A stretch of 64,000 bases of DNA, taken from NCBI RefSeq assembly GCF_024199945.1, contig NZ_JANADP010000001.1, positions 3,100,001 to 3,164,000 on the forward strand, read 5' to 3'. Below the pieces are notes generated by a model, which saw only the letters and a list, made by a program, of their open reading frames with translations, was not told the DNA's origin and made no database searches. Numbering within the stretch: position 1 is the stretch's first letter; each line of letters begins with the position of its first letter. The translations under genes were made by a program, and so were the position numbers. Source of the stretch: Bradyrhizobium sp. CCGUVB4N (lineage in GTDB: Bacteria > Pseudomonadota > Alphaproteobacteria > Rhizobiales > Xanthobacteraceae). Below, piece after piece: positions 23,635 to 31,095 of the stretch.

Positions 23635-25512
23635 ATGGGAGCTGGAGCTGGTGCAGGTGCAGGTGCAGGAGCGGGGGCAGGTGCTGGAGCGGGCGCGGGC
23701 GCGGGTGCTGGAGCGGGCGCGGGTGCCGGAGCGGGCGCGGGTGCCGGAGCGGGCGCGGGTGCCGGAGCGGGCGCAGGTGCTGGAGCGGGCGCCGGTGCAG
23801 GAGCGGGAGCAGGTGCGGGCGCAGGAGCCGATGCGGGGCCCGGCACGGGGCGCAGTTTTTATGCGACCCCCTCGGACCTGGGCTTTCGACCTTGGGCACT
23901 CGACTTCACACCAGATGACGCTGGGTATCCGCCGTATCCGTGGGCGGAAATCGTAAATCCCTATCAGGTCGACGCAACCGGGCAGGATGCGTTCCTCGAA
24001 TGGACGACCGATGATTGGGACCCGGCATTGCGGTTCTGGACGCTCCCATTCGACCGTCATCTCACGCAATGGCTGCAGGCAGTCGATCCCTCTCGACCAT
24101 CAATCATGGTGGCGCGGGAATTTGGCGGCCAGAAAGATCAATGGCAATTCGATCGGGCTCATCTGCTAGCGATGAGCTGGCTCGAGGACCTCGATCTGGC
24201 GTGGCAACCCGATCCCCTTTTAAATCCCCAAAATCCTAACGCGAACGCCGGCGCCTCGACTGCCGGATGGAACGCGGCGAAGGACGCGGCCTTCAACTCG
24301 ATCCTCGGCGAGATCGAAGAACTGCAAATGTTGATGCAGGACGATCGCGATCGCTACATGGCCGAAATCATCGAGCAGGCGGATGGCAGTGGCGGCTATA
24401 TTACTGCCTTCATCGATACGAATGAATCACGGCGCCCATGGACAATGGAGCTCATCAACTGCGGGTACGCCATCGGCAACGTCGCATATTTTTATTACAA
24501 GCAGCTATTCAGGCGCGTTCGCCCATCGACGTTGTGTCCGGGTCTGGCGCCTCCGTTCGGTCCTCCCGCCCATCCGTCGTTTACCAGCGGGCATTCCTTC
24601 ATCGGTCATTTCATCGCGCTTCTGCTCCTGGAGATACCGGCGCTTCGCCAGCGCTACGGCATGTTCGCCGCTCCATACTCCGGAATGCCGGGAAAGCTGG
24701 GAACGGCAGTCGACCCCAATCCGGCCGTGACGATTTCGTTCGCCAACACCGCCGTCGCCACCTTGAGTGCGTTGACCGCGCACGGGCTGAGCGCCGGAGA
24801 TCCGGTCCAGTTTCAGCAGGTGTCTCCTGCGCTGAGGGTGACGATTTCGCAAGCCAACCCCGGAGTTGTTACCGTAAGCGTGTTGAATGCGCACGGGCTG
24901 AGCGCCGGAGACCGGGTCCAGTTTCAGCAGATCCCTGGTGCGCCTGCGCTGCCGACGCACATCGGGCCACCACCTGACACCTATTACGTGCTACCCGCCA
25001 ACTTGACGGCCAACAGCTTTGAAGTTGCCACCACCGCCGGCGGCAACCCGATTGACACGACCCCCGTGGGTGGTGGGACGCCGCCGCCTGTGCCGGCCGT
25101 GCTTCTGCGAAATCCGCCGCCGGCGCCGATCGTCGTGGACACAACCTATTTCGTACTGGCCCCCGGCCTGACCGCCAACAGCTTTGGAATTGGCGATGCC
25201 GTCGGCAACCCGATTAACACCACCCCCGTGGGTGGGGGGGCGCCGCCGGCTGTGCCGGCCTTACTTCTGGCAAACCCCTTGATGGGGCGCGGCGAACTTA
25301 CATCGCCGCTGCTTTGGCTTGCCGGGCGTATCGCCAAGAACCGCGAACGTCTTGGCGTCCACTATGCTTCCGACTCGGCTGGAAGTCGTCACCTTGCAGC
25401 CGGTATTTGGCGAGCGCTGCTGCACGACAGCACGCCGAGCCGTATCTATTGTCCAACGCTCCGTTCGGTGCTCGCTCACGCAACCGCCGAGTGGCCGACC
25501 AAATGGCCCTGA
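23635..25512 (+). CDS. PAP2 / vanadium-dependent haloperoxidase-like protein with poly(Gly-Ala) N-terminus and inserted beta-rich module
   Basis: A 625-residue protein. Residues 2-65 are 32 uninterrupted Gly-Ala dipeptides. The catalytic motifs of the PAP2/haloperoxidase superfamily follow: K289-x6-R296-P297 (KQLFRRVRP), P-S-F-T-S-G-H320 (PSFTSGHS) and N-R570-x5-H576-x3-D580 (NRERLGVHYASD). These bind phosphate or vanadate. Between the second and third motifs lie about 250 residues, of which about 365-550 are a repetitive segment (AHGLSAGDxVQFQQ, YYVLPANLTANSFEV, NPIDTTPVGGG) like beta modules in phage-tail-type proteins. There is no signal peptide. AGGGAGG precedes ATG 23635. Phosphatase versus peroxidase activity cannot be decided from sequence. 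Confidence 0.8.
   Translation: MGAGAGAGAGAGAGAGAGAGAGAGAGAGAGAGAGAGAGAGAGAGAGAGAGAGAGAGAGAGAGAGADAGPGTGRSFYATPSDLGFRPWALDFTPDDAGYPPYPWAEIVNPYQVDATGQDAFLEWTTDDWDPALRFWTLPFDRHLTQWLQAVDPSRPSIMVAREFGGQKDQWQFDRAHLLAMSWLEDLDLAWQPDPLLNPQNPNANAGASTAGWNAAKDAAFNSILGEIEELQMLMQDDRDRYMAEIIEQADGSGGYITAFIDTNESRRPWTMELINCGYAIGNVAYFYYKQLFRRVRPSTLCPGLAPPFGPPAHPSFTSGHSFIGHFIALLLLEIPALRQRYGMFAAPYSGMPGKLGTAVDPNPAVTISFANTAVATLSALTAHGLSAGDPVQFQQVSPALRVTISQANPGVVTVSVLNAHGLSAGDRVQFQQIPGAPALPTHIGPPPDTYYVLPANLTANSFEVATTAGGNPIDTTPVGGGTPPPVPAVLLRNPPPAPIVVDTTYFVLAPGLTANSFGIGDAVGNPINTTPVGGGAPPAVPALLLANPLMGRGELTSPLLWLAGRIAKNRERLGVHYASDSAGSRHLAAGIWRALLHDSTPSRIYCPTLRSVLAHATAEWPTKWP
23638..23829 (+). repeat. In-frame Gly-Ala coding tandem repeat (32 dipeptides)
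   Basis: 192 bases encode (Gly-Ala)32 using mixed codons (GGA/GGT/GGC/GGG with GCA/GCT/GCG/GCC). A higher-order 18-base unit, GGTGCCGGAGCGGGCGCG, repeats in tandem near 23724-23777. Such a hexamer/18-mer array is prone to length change by slippage in steps that keep the frame. Confidence 0.95.
24779..25278 (+). repeat. Two nested internal duplications inside the haloperoxidase-like gene
   Basis: The block GCGCACGGGCTGAGCGCCGG plus the following GGTCCAGTTTCAGCAG occurs at 24779-24821 and again at 24890-24932. A longer block (ACCTATT..., GCCAACAGCTTTG, GGCAACCCGATT, ACCCCCGTGGGTGG) occurs at 24980-25115 and again at 25144-25278. The protein segment therefore contains two partly duplicated beta modules. 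Confidence 0.85.
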
Positions 25513-25582
25513 CCGGGCCTTGTCCGTTTTGCTGCGCGGACCCGAACAACGAAGCGCATGCCAGACCATCGGGCTGCGGCTA

Positions 25583-25684
25583 GAGCATGATCCGGAAAAG
25601 TACGAAGCGGTTTTCCGGAAAGATCATGCGCAGACAACAACCTGAAGCGCGATGACGATTCATCCAAATCTCATCGCGCTTTAG
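25583..25684. repeat. Dispersed two-hairpin repeat at convergent gene ends
   Basis: The first stem is GCATGATC...GATCATGC with inner CCGGAAAA/TTTTCCGG. The second is AAGCGCGATGA (25645-25655) with TCATCGCGCTT (25671-25681). It resembles a repeat common between genes in Bradyrhizobium-type genomes. Its right end supplies the TAA stop codon of the minus-strand metallopeptidase gene. Confidence 0.75.
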
Positions 25685-28533
25685 GGGCCAACGACGATGA
25701 GACCAAGGTTGTTGTCATTGGGCACGAGGTCAATGAGTTCCGTGGGCAATTGGCTGCACGGGAAGAGGGTCGTTGGATCCGTGTTGGCGGCATCGTCCAC
25801 GCAGGTTGCGATAGCCAGCACCAGATAGCGGGTGCCGGATGGCGGTGGATTGAACGTGAAATCGAATTCGACAGGCGGCGCATCTGGGTCAACGGTTTGA
25901 CCGGAGGAGCCTGGTGACGGGTCGCACGGTGTCCATGTTGTTGACACTGGTGAAGTCCATTTCGGCGGAGGGCTGCCACCAGGCCATGCCTGCCACCAAA
26001 CGGTGACTACAACATTCGTTGCCTGTTGACCGCCGCGGTTTCCGACCTTCACGGAAATATTGCCCCCCGACACGACGATCGCGCTTGGGTCGGCCTGCCA
26101 CAACGGCGGGGTACCTGAACCCGCCTGGTGCAGATCCCAATCGAGCGAGACCGGATTGTAACTGCCTGGTCCATACGCGATATCGCCGTACGGCGAGACT
26201 TCCGAAAGTGGCCGCCGGTCCAGGATGTAGATGTCGACCGGCGGTGGAAGGCCTGGGGCGTTGGTGATCGTTCCGGCAACGGCATACAGGCCCTGGACTT
26301 CGAACGCCCAGCGAATGACCTTGTGCACACAGCCGCCGATCCTGTGGAACGGGAACGATTGGATGCTGTACGACGGGGGTGGAGGAAAGGTCACCGTAAC
26401 GTTGACGTCCCAGAGAATGGTGCCGATGTCGGCGTCGATTAGCGCCGAGACGAGCTGATCCGGCTCGTTGGTCAACACGGTGGTCGAGGTCGGCAGAAGC
26501 TGAATCCCCCTCATGATGAGGTAGACGGAATAGTGCGAAGCCGACTCGCGGGCGGATCGGTCAGGCTGGTCTTGCAGGCCCACCAGCTTCGTGTCGCCGC
26601 CAATAGCGCGGTACAGCCGGAACAGTGATGACGAGAGGATCTGTTCGGTCCAGTAACCCTTGCGGCGGGGCGGCGTTGAATCGGGCACCTGCGACATCGC
26701 ATAGTGCAACGTGCCGCCCCAGCTCCATCCATGCGACACGCATCGGTCATGGCGACGCGGCGTAAACACCCACGGGAATGTCGCGCCGCGCCAATTGCCG
26801 TCTCCCGCCAATTGCGATTGCGGGTCCGAGACGATCGCAGCGAGCGCGTCTCCGGCGCTGTGGGCGAAACGGAATTCCAGCTCACCGACCGAGCACATCA
26901 AAAGCACGTGCCCGATCTCGTGCCAGATCCAGCGCGCGTCGGCCGCGATGCCGAGCGGCTCCGCTTGTGAGCGGTTGGTGCCGTCCCACGGCTTGCGTGC
27001 CCGGGTTGAAAGGTCGGCCAGCGCCAAATGCAGTTGCAGGATCGGACGATCGCTGAGCTTGGTCGGTCCGACGTAGTCGACCGGCCAGCCCTCCGGAAGA
27101 ACACGCGCATTGACGGTCTGGCCGTCCTTGCCGGGGCCTGGCCTCACCCCGGAGCGATAAAAGACCTTGAGCGGCAGACTGGCGATCCGAAAGTACGAAA
27201 CCGCATCAATTCCATACGCCTCGAGCCGATGAAAGAATTGCCTGACATTGTTGTAGGCGCTGATTGCGGCGAAGTCGTTCGATCGAACGAGAGGTGTCGT
27301 CAACGTGTCGGGCAGATTGACCGTCTTCGGATCTCCTGGGTTGGGGTAATGCGGCGGGGGATAGGGATAGGGAGGGGGAGGGCCGTCGGCGAGAACAAAT
27401 CCGGGGCAAACCACCACCTCCTCTTCGATGGATCCGGCTGGTTGGTAAATCAACGGATCCGCCTGATGCGCGGTGATTTCCTCATTGTCGCGATAATATT
27501 CGAGTGCTTCTTCGCTGCGTGTCGGACGCCGTTTGCGAAGATCGGTCGGCGGCTTCTGCGACGCGGGATCAATCGGAAACACCCACGCATATCCAGGTGT
27601 CACCGCATCGGCGACGAGCTCAACCCTGCTGACAAGAGCGCCAGCCTCCGTCGGCGTCCCCGAGAACACCAGCGAATACGGGGTAGCGCTGGTTCGGCCG
27701 CTCTCCGTCCCGGGCTTGCTCGCGGCTTGCCACTGGACACGCGGTGATTTTCCGTCGGGGGTGGTGGCGATCCGGGCGCCGCGAATGGAGACGGATTGAT
27801 TTTTCAAGCCGAGCTGACTGGACATCTGGGCCTTGACCCGCGAAAGCCTGTCCGTTTGGAAGATCGGTGCGAACGCGTTGTTCTTGTCCTTCTCGTCCTT
27901 CCCTAACAAACTGAACACTGCCGCGGTGCTGTAAAGGCCGAACGGAAGTGACGCGGTCATCCCGGTGATGCGTACTTCGTATCCTCCGTTCTTCGGCCGA
28001 ACATGCGCAATCACGCGGATGCCGAACCCGGAGCCCAGGAAATGGCCGGGTGGTGTAAGGTCGGAGTTGGGATCGGGAATCCACTCGGACGCCACCAGAA
28101 CCACGGTCTGATCGAGAAGTTCGCCCGTCGGCGACTTGCGCTCAACTCGGAACGACACGAACGGGTTGCCGGCATCGCGGTCGGCATCGTCGTCGTGCGG
28201 ATTCGCGGGAGGCCAGCGAAGGGGCATCCACCGGATCAAACTCGAAAGGCCAGGCTTGAAGAAGTCTCTCGAGTCGGTTGGGAGCACGTCCGGCAGTTCG
28301 ATGGGCGGATCGATCCTGGGATTCCTCACCACCGCTTCGAGGTAGTCATTTCCCACGCGCTGCATATCGTGATCAATGATGGCGGGAACGGTAGCCAGAA
28401 ACGGAGCCGTTGGATGGCGCAACGAAATCGAGGTCGGTGCGTTGGCCGCGTCGCCCCAGCGCTCACTCCAGAGCGCATATTTGCTGGGATTCCACTCCGC
28501 TGAATCGCGCGGGCGAGCAACTTCATCTGCCAT
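25681..28533 (-). CDS. Putative zinc metallopeptidase (HEIGH motif) with C-terminal CARDB-like domain
   Basis: A 950-residue protein of no clearly named family. H538-E539-I-G-H542 in ARWIWHEIGHVLLM is a zinc-binding HExxH motif, followed by H558-S-A-G-D562 in FRFAHSAGDALAAIVSD, positioned where gluzincin peptidases place their third ligand. A proline-rich linker (GPPPPYPYPPPHYPNPGD) lies near residue 390. Near residue 850 the text ISVKVGNRGGQQATNVVVTV matches CARDB-type beta domains. No N-terminal signal peptide is seen. AGGAGGGGTGGCAG precedes the ATG. It is convergent with the haloperoxidase-like gene. Protease activity is inferred from the motif only. Confidence 0.65.
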   Translation of the reverse strand: MADEVARPRDSAEWNPSKYALWSERWGDAANAPTSISLRHPTAPFLATVPAIIDHDMQRVGNDYLEAVVRNPRIDPPIELPDVLPTDSRDFFKPGLSSLIRWMPLRWPPANPHDDDADRDAGNPFVSFRVERKSPTGELLDQTVVLVASEWIPDPNSDLTPPGHFLGSGFGIRVIAHVRPKNGGYEVRITGMTASLPFGLYSTAAVFSLLGKDEKDKNNAFAPIFQTDRLSRVKAQMSSQLGLKNQSVSIRGARIATTPDGKSPRVQWQAASKPGTESGRTSATPYSLVFSGTPTEAGALVSRVELVADAVTPGYAWVFPIDPASQKPPTDLRKRRPTRSEEALEYYRDNEEITAHQADPLIYQPAGSIEEEVVVCPGFVLADGPPPPYPYPPPHYPNPGDPKTVNLPDTLTTPLVRSNDFAAISAYNNVRQFFHRLEAYGIDAVSYFRIASLPLKVFYRSGVRPGPGKDGQTVNARVLPEGWPVDYVGPTKLSDRPILQLHLALADLSTRARKPWDGTNRSQAEPLGIAADARWIWHEIGHVLLMCSVGELEFRFAHSAGDALAAIVSDPQSQLAGDGNWRGATFPWVFTPRRHDRCVSHGWSWGGTLHYAMSQVPDSTPPRRKGYWTEQILSSSLFRLYRAIGGDTKLVGLQDQPDRSARESASHYSVYLIMRGIQLLPTSTTVLTNEPDQLVSALIDADIGTILWDVNVTVTFPPPPSYSIQSFPFHRIGGCVHKVIRWAFEVQGLYAVAGTITNAPGLPPPVDIYILDRRPLSEVSPYGDIAYGPGSYNPVSLDWDLHQAGSGTPPLWQADPSAIVVSGGNISVKVGNRGGQQATNVVVTVWWQAWPGGSPPPKWTSPVSTTWTPCDPSPGSSGQTVDPDAPPVEFDFTFNPPPSGTRYLVLAIATCVDDAANTDPTTLFPCSQLPTELIDLVPNDNNLGLIVVGP

Positions 28534-28556
28534 CTGCCACCCCTCCTGCTTGAGGC

Positions 28557-28577
28557 CTCCGTCACCCTGTGACGGAG
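28557..28577. promoter_or_regulatory. Hairpin in the 5' leader of the metallopeptidase gene
   Basis: CTCCGTCAC (28557-28565) and GTGACGGAG (28569-28577) form a perfect 9-base stem with a 3-base loop, about 24 bases upstream of the ATG at 28533 and just before its ribosome binding site. It could affect translation or mRNA stability. Confidence 0.4.
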
Positions 28578-28786
28578 CTCAATGGTGTACGGAACGTGTG
28601 CCTGGCGTCGTTGTCGATGAATTCTACTCCATGCCGGCATCTCGCGATAGCCAATCCGTTCCAGCTGGTATGGCCTCATAACGGTGGCGGCGTGCTGCAA
28701 CCTGCGAGCTGAACGGCCGGCCGAATGAGGCGCGATCGCGTGCTCGAGCGTCGGCAAGCCAGCACCAATCAAGCTCGGTTTATGAG

Positions 28787-28820
28787 CCCGTAGGATGGGT
28801 TGAGCGCTTGCGAAACCCAT
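28787..28820. repeat. Interrupted GTAGGATGGG-type repeat
   Basis: CCCGTAGGATGGGTTGAGC is shared with the intact hairpin repeat at 35675-35713. The closing arm is not adjacent; a similar CCATCGTACGAG appears at 28907-28918, so the unit seems split by about 90 bases. Confidence 0.45.
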
Positions 28821-28918
28821 GGTTTTGATAACCAGTGCAGTGTCCAGCCCCTCTTGTTCGTCCCAATTGCAAAGATGAAGTTTGATTTGTTTCGCTTCCG
28901 CTCTAGCCATCGTACGAG

Positions 28919-28954
28919 CTCGACGTCCATCCCATCTGGTGGGACGCGGAGCTG
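28919..28954 (+). pseudogene. Fragment resembling the sugar isomerase gene
   Basis: 36 bases match 21051-21086 of the TIM-barrel isomerase gene at 31 positions, encoding LDVHPIWWDAEL against LDVYHIWWDPEL. Nothing beyond this block is alignable by eye. It is probably the relic of a paralogous gene. Confidence 0.45.
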
Positions 28955-29193
28955 CCGTTTTTCGCGTCGCCCCAATCACGTGCGTCACGACCGCTGATCG
29001 CCATGGAAATCGCATCTGGCAGCGCGCTGGTGGGAGTACCCCCAATGACGAGGTGGACAGCCATCGGCTTTCGGGCAGGATGTCATCATCCCGATGCCGC
29101 AGCCTCGCCACAGTCAGTGCAAGATCGGATGCGGTCATCAGTGGCATCAACGATCAGCAGGCACGGCGGATGTACCTATGCCCGATGATCTTG

Positions 29194-29225
29194 AATGGCC
29201 CCGACGTGCAATCGTCGGGGCCATT
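29194..29225. other. Perfect 13-base hairpin
   Basis: AATGGCCCCGACG (29194-29206), six-base loop TGCAAT, then CGTCGGGGCCATT (29213-29225). No T-run follows on either strand, so it is not a standard terminator. Function unknown. Confidence 0.5.
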
Positions 29226-29287
29226 GCCGTAATCAGCGTGGCAAAGCTGGCGACTTTTACCAAAGGCCCCGGCGTGGTCCAGCGCTC

Positions 29288-29390
29288 CCTCAAGAGAAAT
29301 CCTGCGTCAGGATCGCGGCGAACTGCTCGAGTGCCCAGTCAGTGGCGGCGTGCGCGGCCGGCCTCGGGATGCAGTTCGACCGCCAGCATG
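29288..29390 (-). pseudogene. rocD 3'-end fragment with internal deletion
   Basis: CTCAAGAGAAATCCTGCGTC and the following GCGAACTGCTCGAG...CCCAGTC match the 3' end of intact rocD (from 36642). The sequence then jumps to GGCCGGCCTCGGGATGCAG...CGCCAGCAT, which matches 36804-36837, so about 105 bases are missing. Confidence 0.75.
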
Positions 29391-29404
29391 GCCATCTGAA
29401 TAGA

Positions 29405-29470
29405 CTTTTCTTTCAGCGGCAGAAGGGACGTCGGTCGGACTTGCCGCTGGCTCGCCCCGCTCACGCGGAG
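29405..29470. repeat. Degenerate dispersed repeat, copy 2
   Basis: TTTCAGCGGCAGAAGGGACG, TCGGTCGGACTTGC and GCTGGCTCG correspond to blocks at 35718-35794 (CTTCCAGCGGCAGAACGGAC, TTGGTCGGACTTGC, GCTGGCTCG). It lies directly after the rocD fragment. Confidence 0.5.
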
Positions 29471-29640
29471 GGCAAAAGGTAACGGCTCCTGCCTCAAATC
29501 CCGTTACGTAGCGGGGGCGTAACGGCGCGATTGTCCCGCCGATGGTTCGGCGGACGCTGTGGTTGCGTCGTTTTCCGCCTGCTCATTGCGCTTGCCGCGC
29601 CTTGGCTCATACTGACGTGTTTCCAACAGGACCACCCGTC

Positions 29641-30825
29641 ATGTCGACTGCCGCCTTGAGCCCCCTGGACGAGACGATCACGATCGCTGACCTCACGCGC
29701 GACCCCTATCCGATCTACAAGCGCCTGAGGCGCGAAGCGCCCGTATTGCGCGTCAGATCCGTGGGCCGCACGTTTCTCACCAAGGCCGCCGACACCAAGT
29801 TCGTGAAGGACAACGCGGCGTTGTTCAGCTCCGACGATCCGAACACGCCCATGAAGCGCGCCTTTCTCGCGCATACGCTGATGCGCAAGGACCACGACGA
29901 GCACCGGGCCGAACGCATGGCGATGATGCCGGCCCTCATGCCCAAGACGATCGAGTCCGTATGGGGCCCGCTGTATGCGAAACTGGCGGTGGCGTATCTC
30001 GATCGGCTGCCGCGCGGCGAGGTTGTCGATCTCTTTCCTGCCCTCGCGGGACCGCTTGCCGCGCGGATACTGGCGCACGCGATCGGCGTTCCGGACGCGA
30101 GTGATGAGGAGATGCAGCGGTGGTCGCAGACGTTGATCGACGGTGCCGGCAATTTCGGCTGGACGCCAGGGCCTTTCCAAGCGACCGACATCGCCAACGG
30201 GGAAATGGACAAATGTATCCGCGCCAACGTCGAACGCGTGCGGGCCGAGCCGGACTCCTCGGCGCTCTCCTTCATGGTGAACGCGAAGAATCCTATTTTG
30301 GAAAGCCAGATGATCGCCAATGTGAAGATCGCGATCGGCGGCGGCATCAACGAGCCGCGCGACGCCCTGCTGACGATCCTCTACGGCCTGCTCACAAATC
30401 CCGATCAGCTCGATTCAGTGCGCGCAGACGGCAAATGGCGCGCCGCCTTCGAGGAAGGGGTCCGGTGGGTGGCGCCGATCCAGGCGAGTTCACGGCTTGT
30501 CATGGAGGACACGGAGTTGCGCGGCTGCTTCATCCCGAAGGGCGACACGGTGATGACGATCCAGGCCTCAGCCAACCGAGACGAGGACGTCTTCGAAGAT
30601 GGCGAGAACTACAACGCGCTTCGCGAGCCCAATCCTCACCAGGCCTTCGGTAATGGCCCGCATCATTGCGCGGGTGCGCATCTGTCGCGGCGAACTGTCG
30701 GCGAGATACTGCTGCCGATGCTGTTCGAGCGCTTCCCAAATATGACCTTACCTGATCCCGCGAGCGTGCGCTGGCACGGATTCGGTTTCCGCGGCCCGCT
30801 CAATCTGCCGCTGCTGCTGCAATAG
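29641..30825 (+). CDS. Cytochrome P450 (first of two)
   Basis: A 394-residue soluble P450. The haem-thiolate loop is FGNGPHHCAGAHLSRR with the ligand C343, and the K-helix E-x-x-R is in FEEGVRWVAP. The I-helix reads IAIGGGINEPRDAL: the usual acid-threonine pair (GxDT) is replaced by NEP, a pattern of some alphaproteobacterial P450s with altered oxygen activation. The substrate is unknown. ATG 29641 has AGGA 10-13 bases upstream; an in-frame extension from 29542 would read through repeat sequence and is not used. No redox partner gene adjoins it. Confidence 0.88.
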   Translation: MSTAALSPLDETITIADLTRDPYPIYKRLRREAPVLRVRSVGRTFLTKAADTKFVKDNAALFSSDDPNTPMKRAFLAHTLMRKDHDEHRAERMAMMPALMPKTIESVWGPLYAKLAVAYLDRLPRGEVVDLFPALAGPLAARILAHAIGVPDASDEEMQRWSQTLIDGAGNFGWTPGPFQATDIANGEMDKCIRANVERVRAEPDSSALSFMVNAKNPILESQMIANVKIAIGGGINEPRDALLTILYGLLTNPDQLDSVRADGKWRAAFEEGVRWVAPIQASSRLVMEDTELRGCFIPKGDTVMTIQASANRDEDVFEDGENYNALREPNPHQAFGNGPHHCAGAHLSRRTVGEILLPMLFERFPNMTLPDPASVRWHGFGFRGPLNLPLLLQ

Positions 30826-31095
30826 GATCGGCGCGAGGGGCGACCTCCTCAAACCGCACGTGCGATTTCGCTTCTTGGCCCTCAGCGTCTGTTGGCGCAT
30901 TGCAGCCGCATGTCCGGATCTGGGGGTAGATCGGAAGTCCCGAACTCTGGGGCGGACCGACGCGATTGACCCAGAACGAACCTCGCGCCGCTTTGGCTTA
31001 GGTGCGGACTTCAAGAATTTTGCACCAGAATTGCGGTCGAACAATTCCAGCAGGTTGCGCAGCGGCTTAGTTTGTTGGCGGGTTGCGTCGCCGCA

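Larger units (their letters stand above)
28578..29640. other. 1.06-kb gene-free mosaic of remnants and repeats
   Basis: No credible intact gene was found. The interval contains half of a GTAGGATGGG repeat (28787-28820), a fragment resembling an isomerase gene (28919-28954), a perfect hairpin (29194-29225), a deleted rocD 3' end (29288-29390) and a degenerate dispersed repeat (29405-29470). GCACCAATCAAGCTCGGTTT at 28763 recurs at 36519. Stretches 28600-28760 and 28960-29190 show nothing recognised. Confidence 0.6.

Noticed and set aside
23638..23829. Gly-Ala array considered as a CRISPR array or minisatellite RNA
   Set aside because: There are no unique spacers; the units are in-frame hexamers inside a gene with a good ribosome binding site.
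23505..23846. A minus-strand frame encoding a long Pro-Ala repeat
   Set aside because: It is the complement of the Gly-Ala tract; the plus strand has a strong ribosome binding site and leads into a recognisable enzyme, the minus frame does not.
28326..29150. A 274-codon minus-strand frame across the start of the metallopeptidase and the gene-free interval
   Set aside because: It overlaps the real gene in another frame and runs through repeats and remnants; no conserved content was seen.
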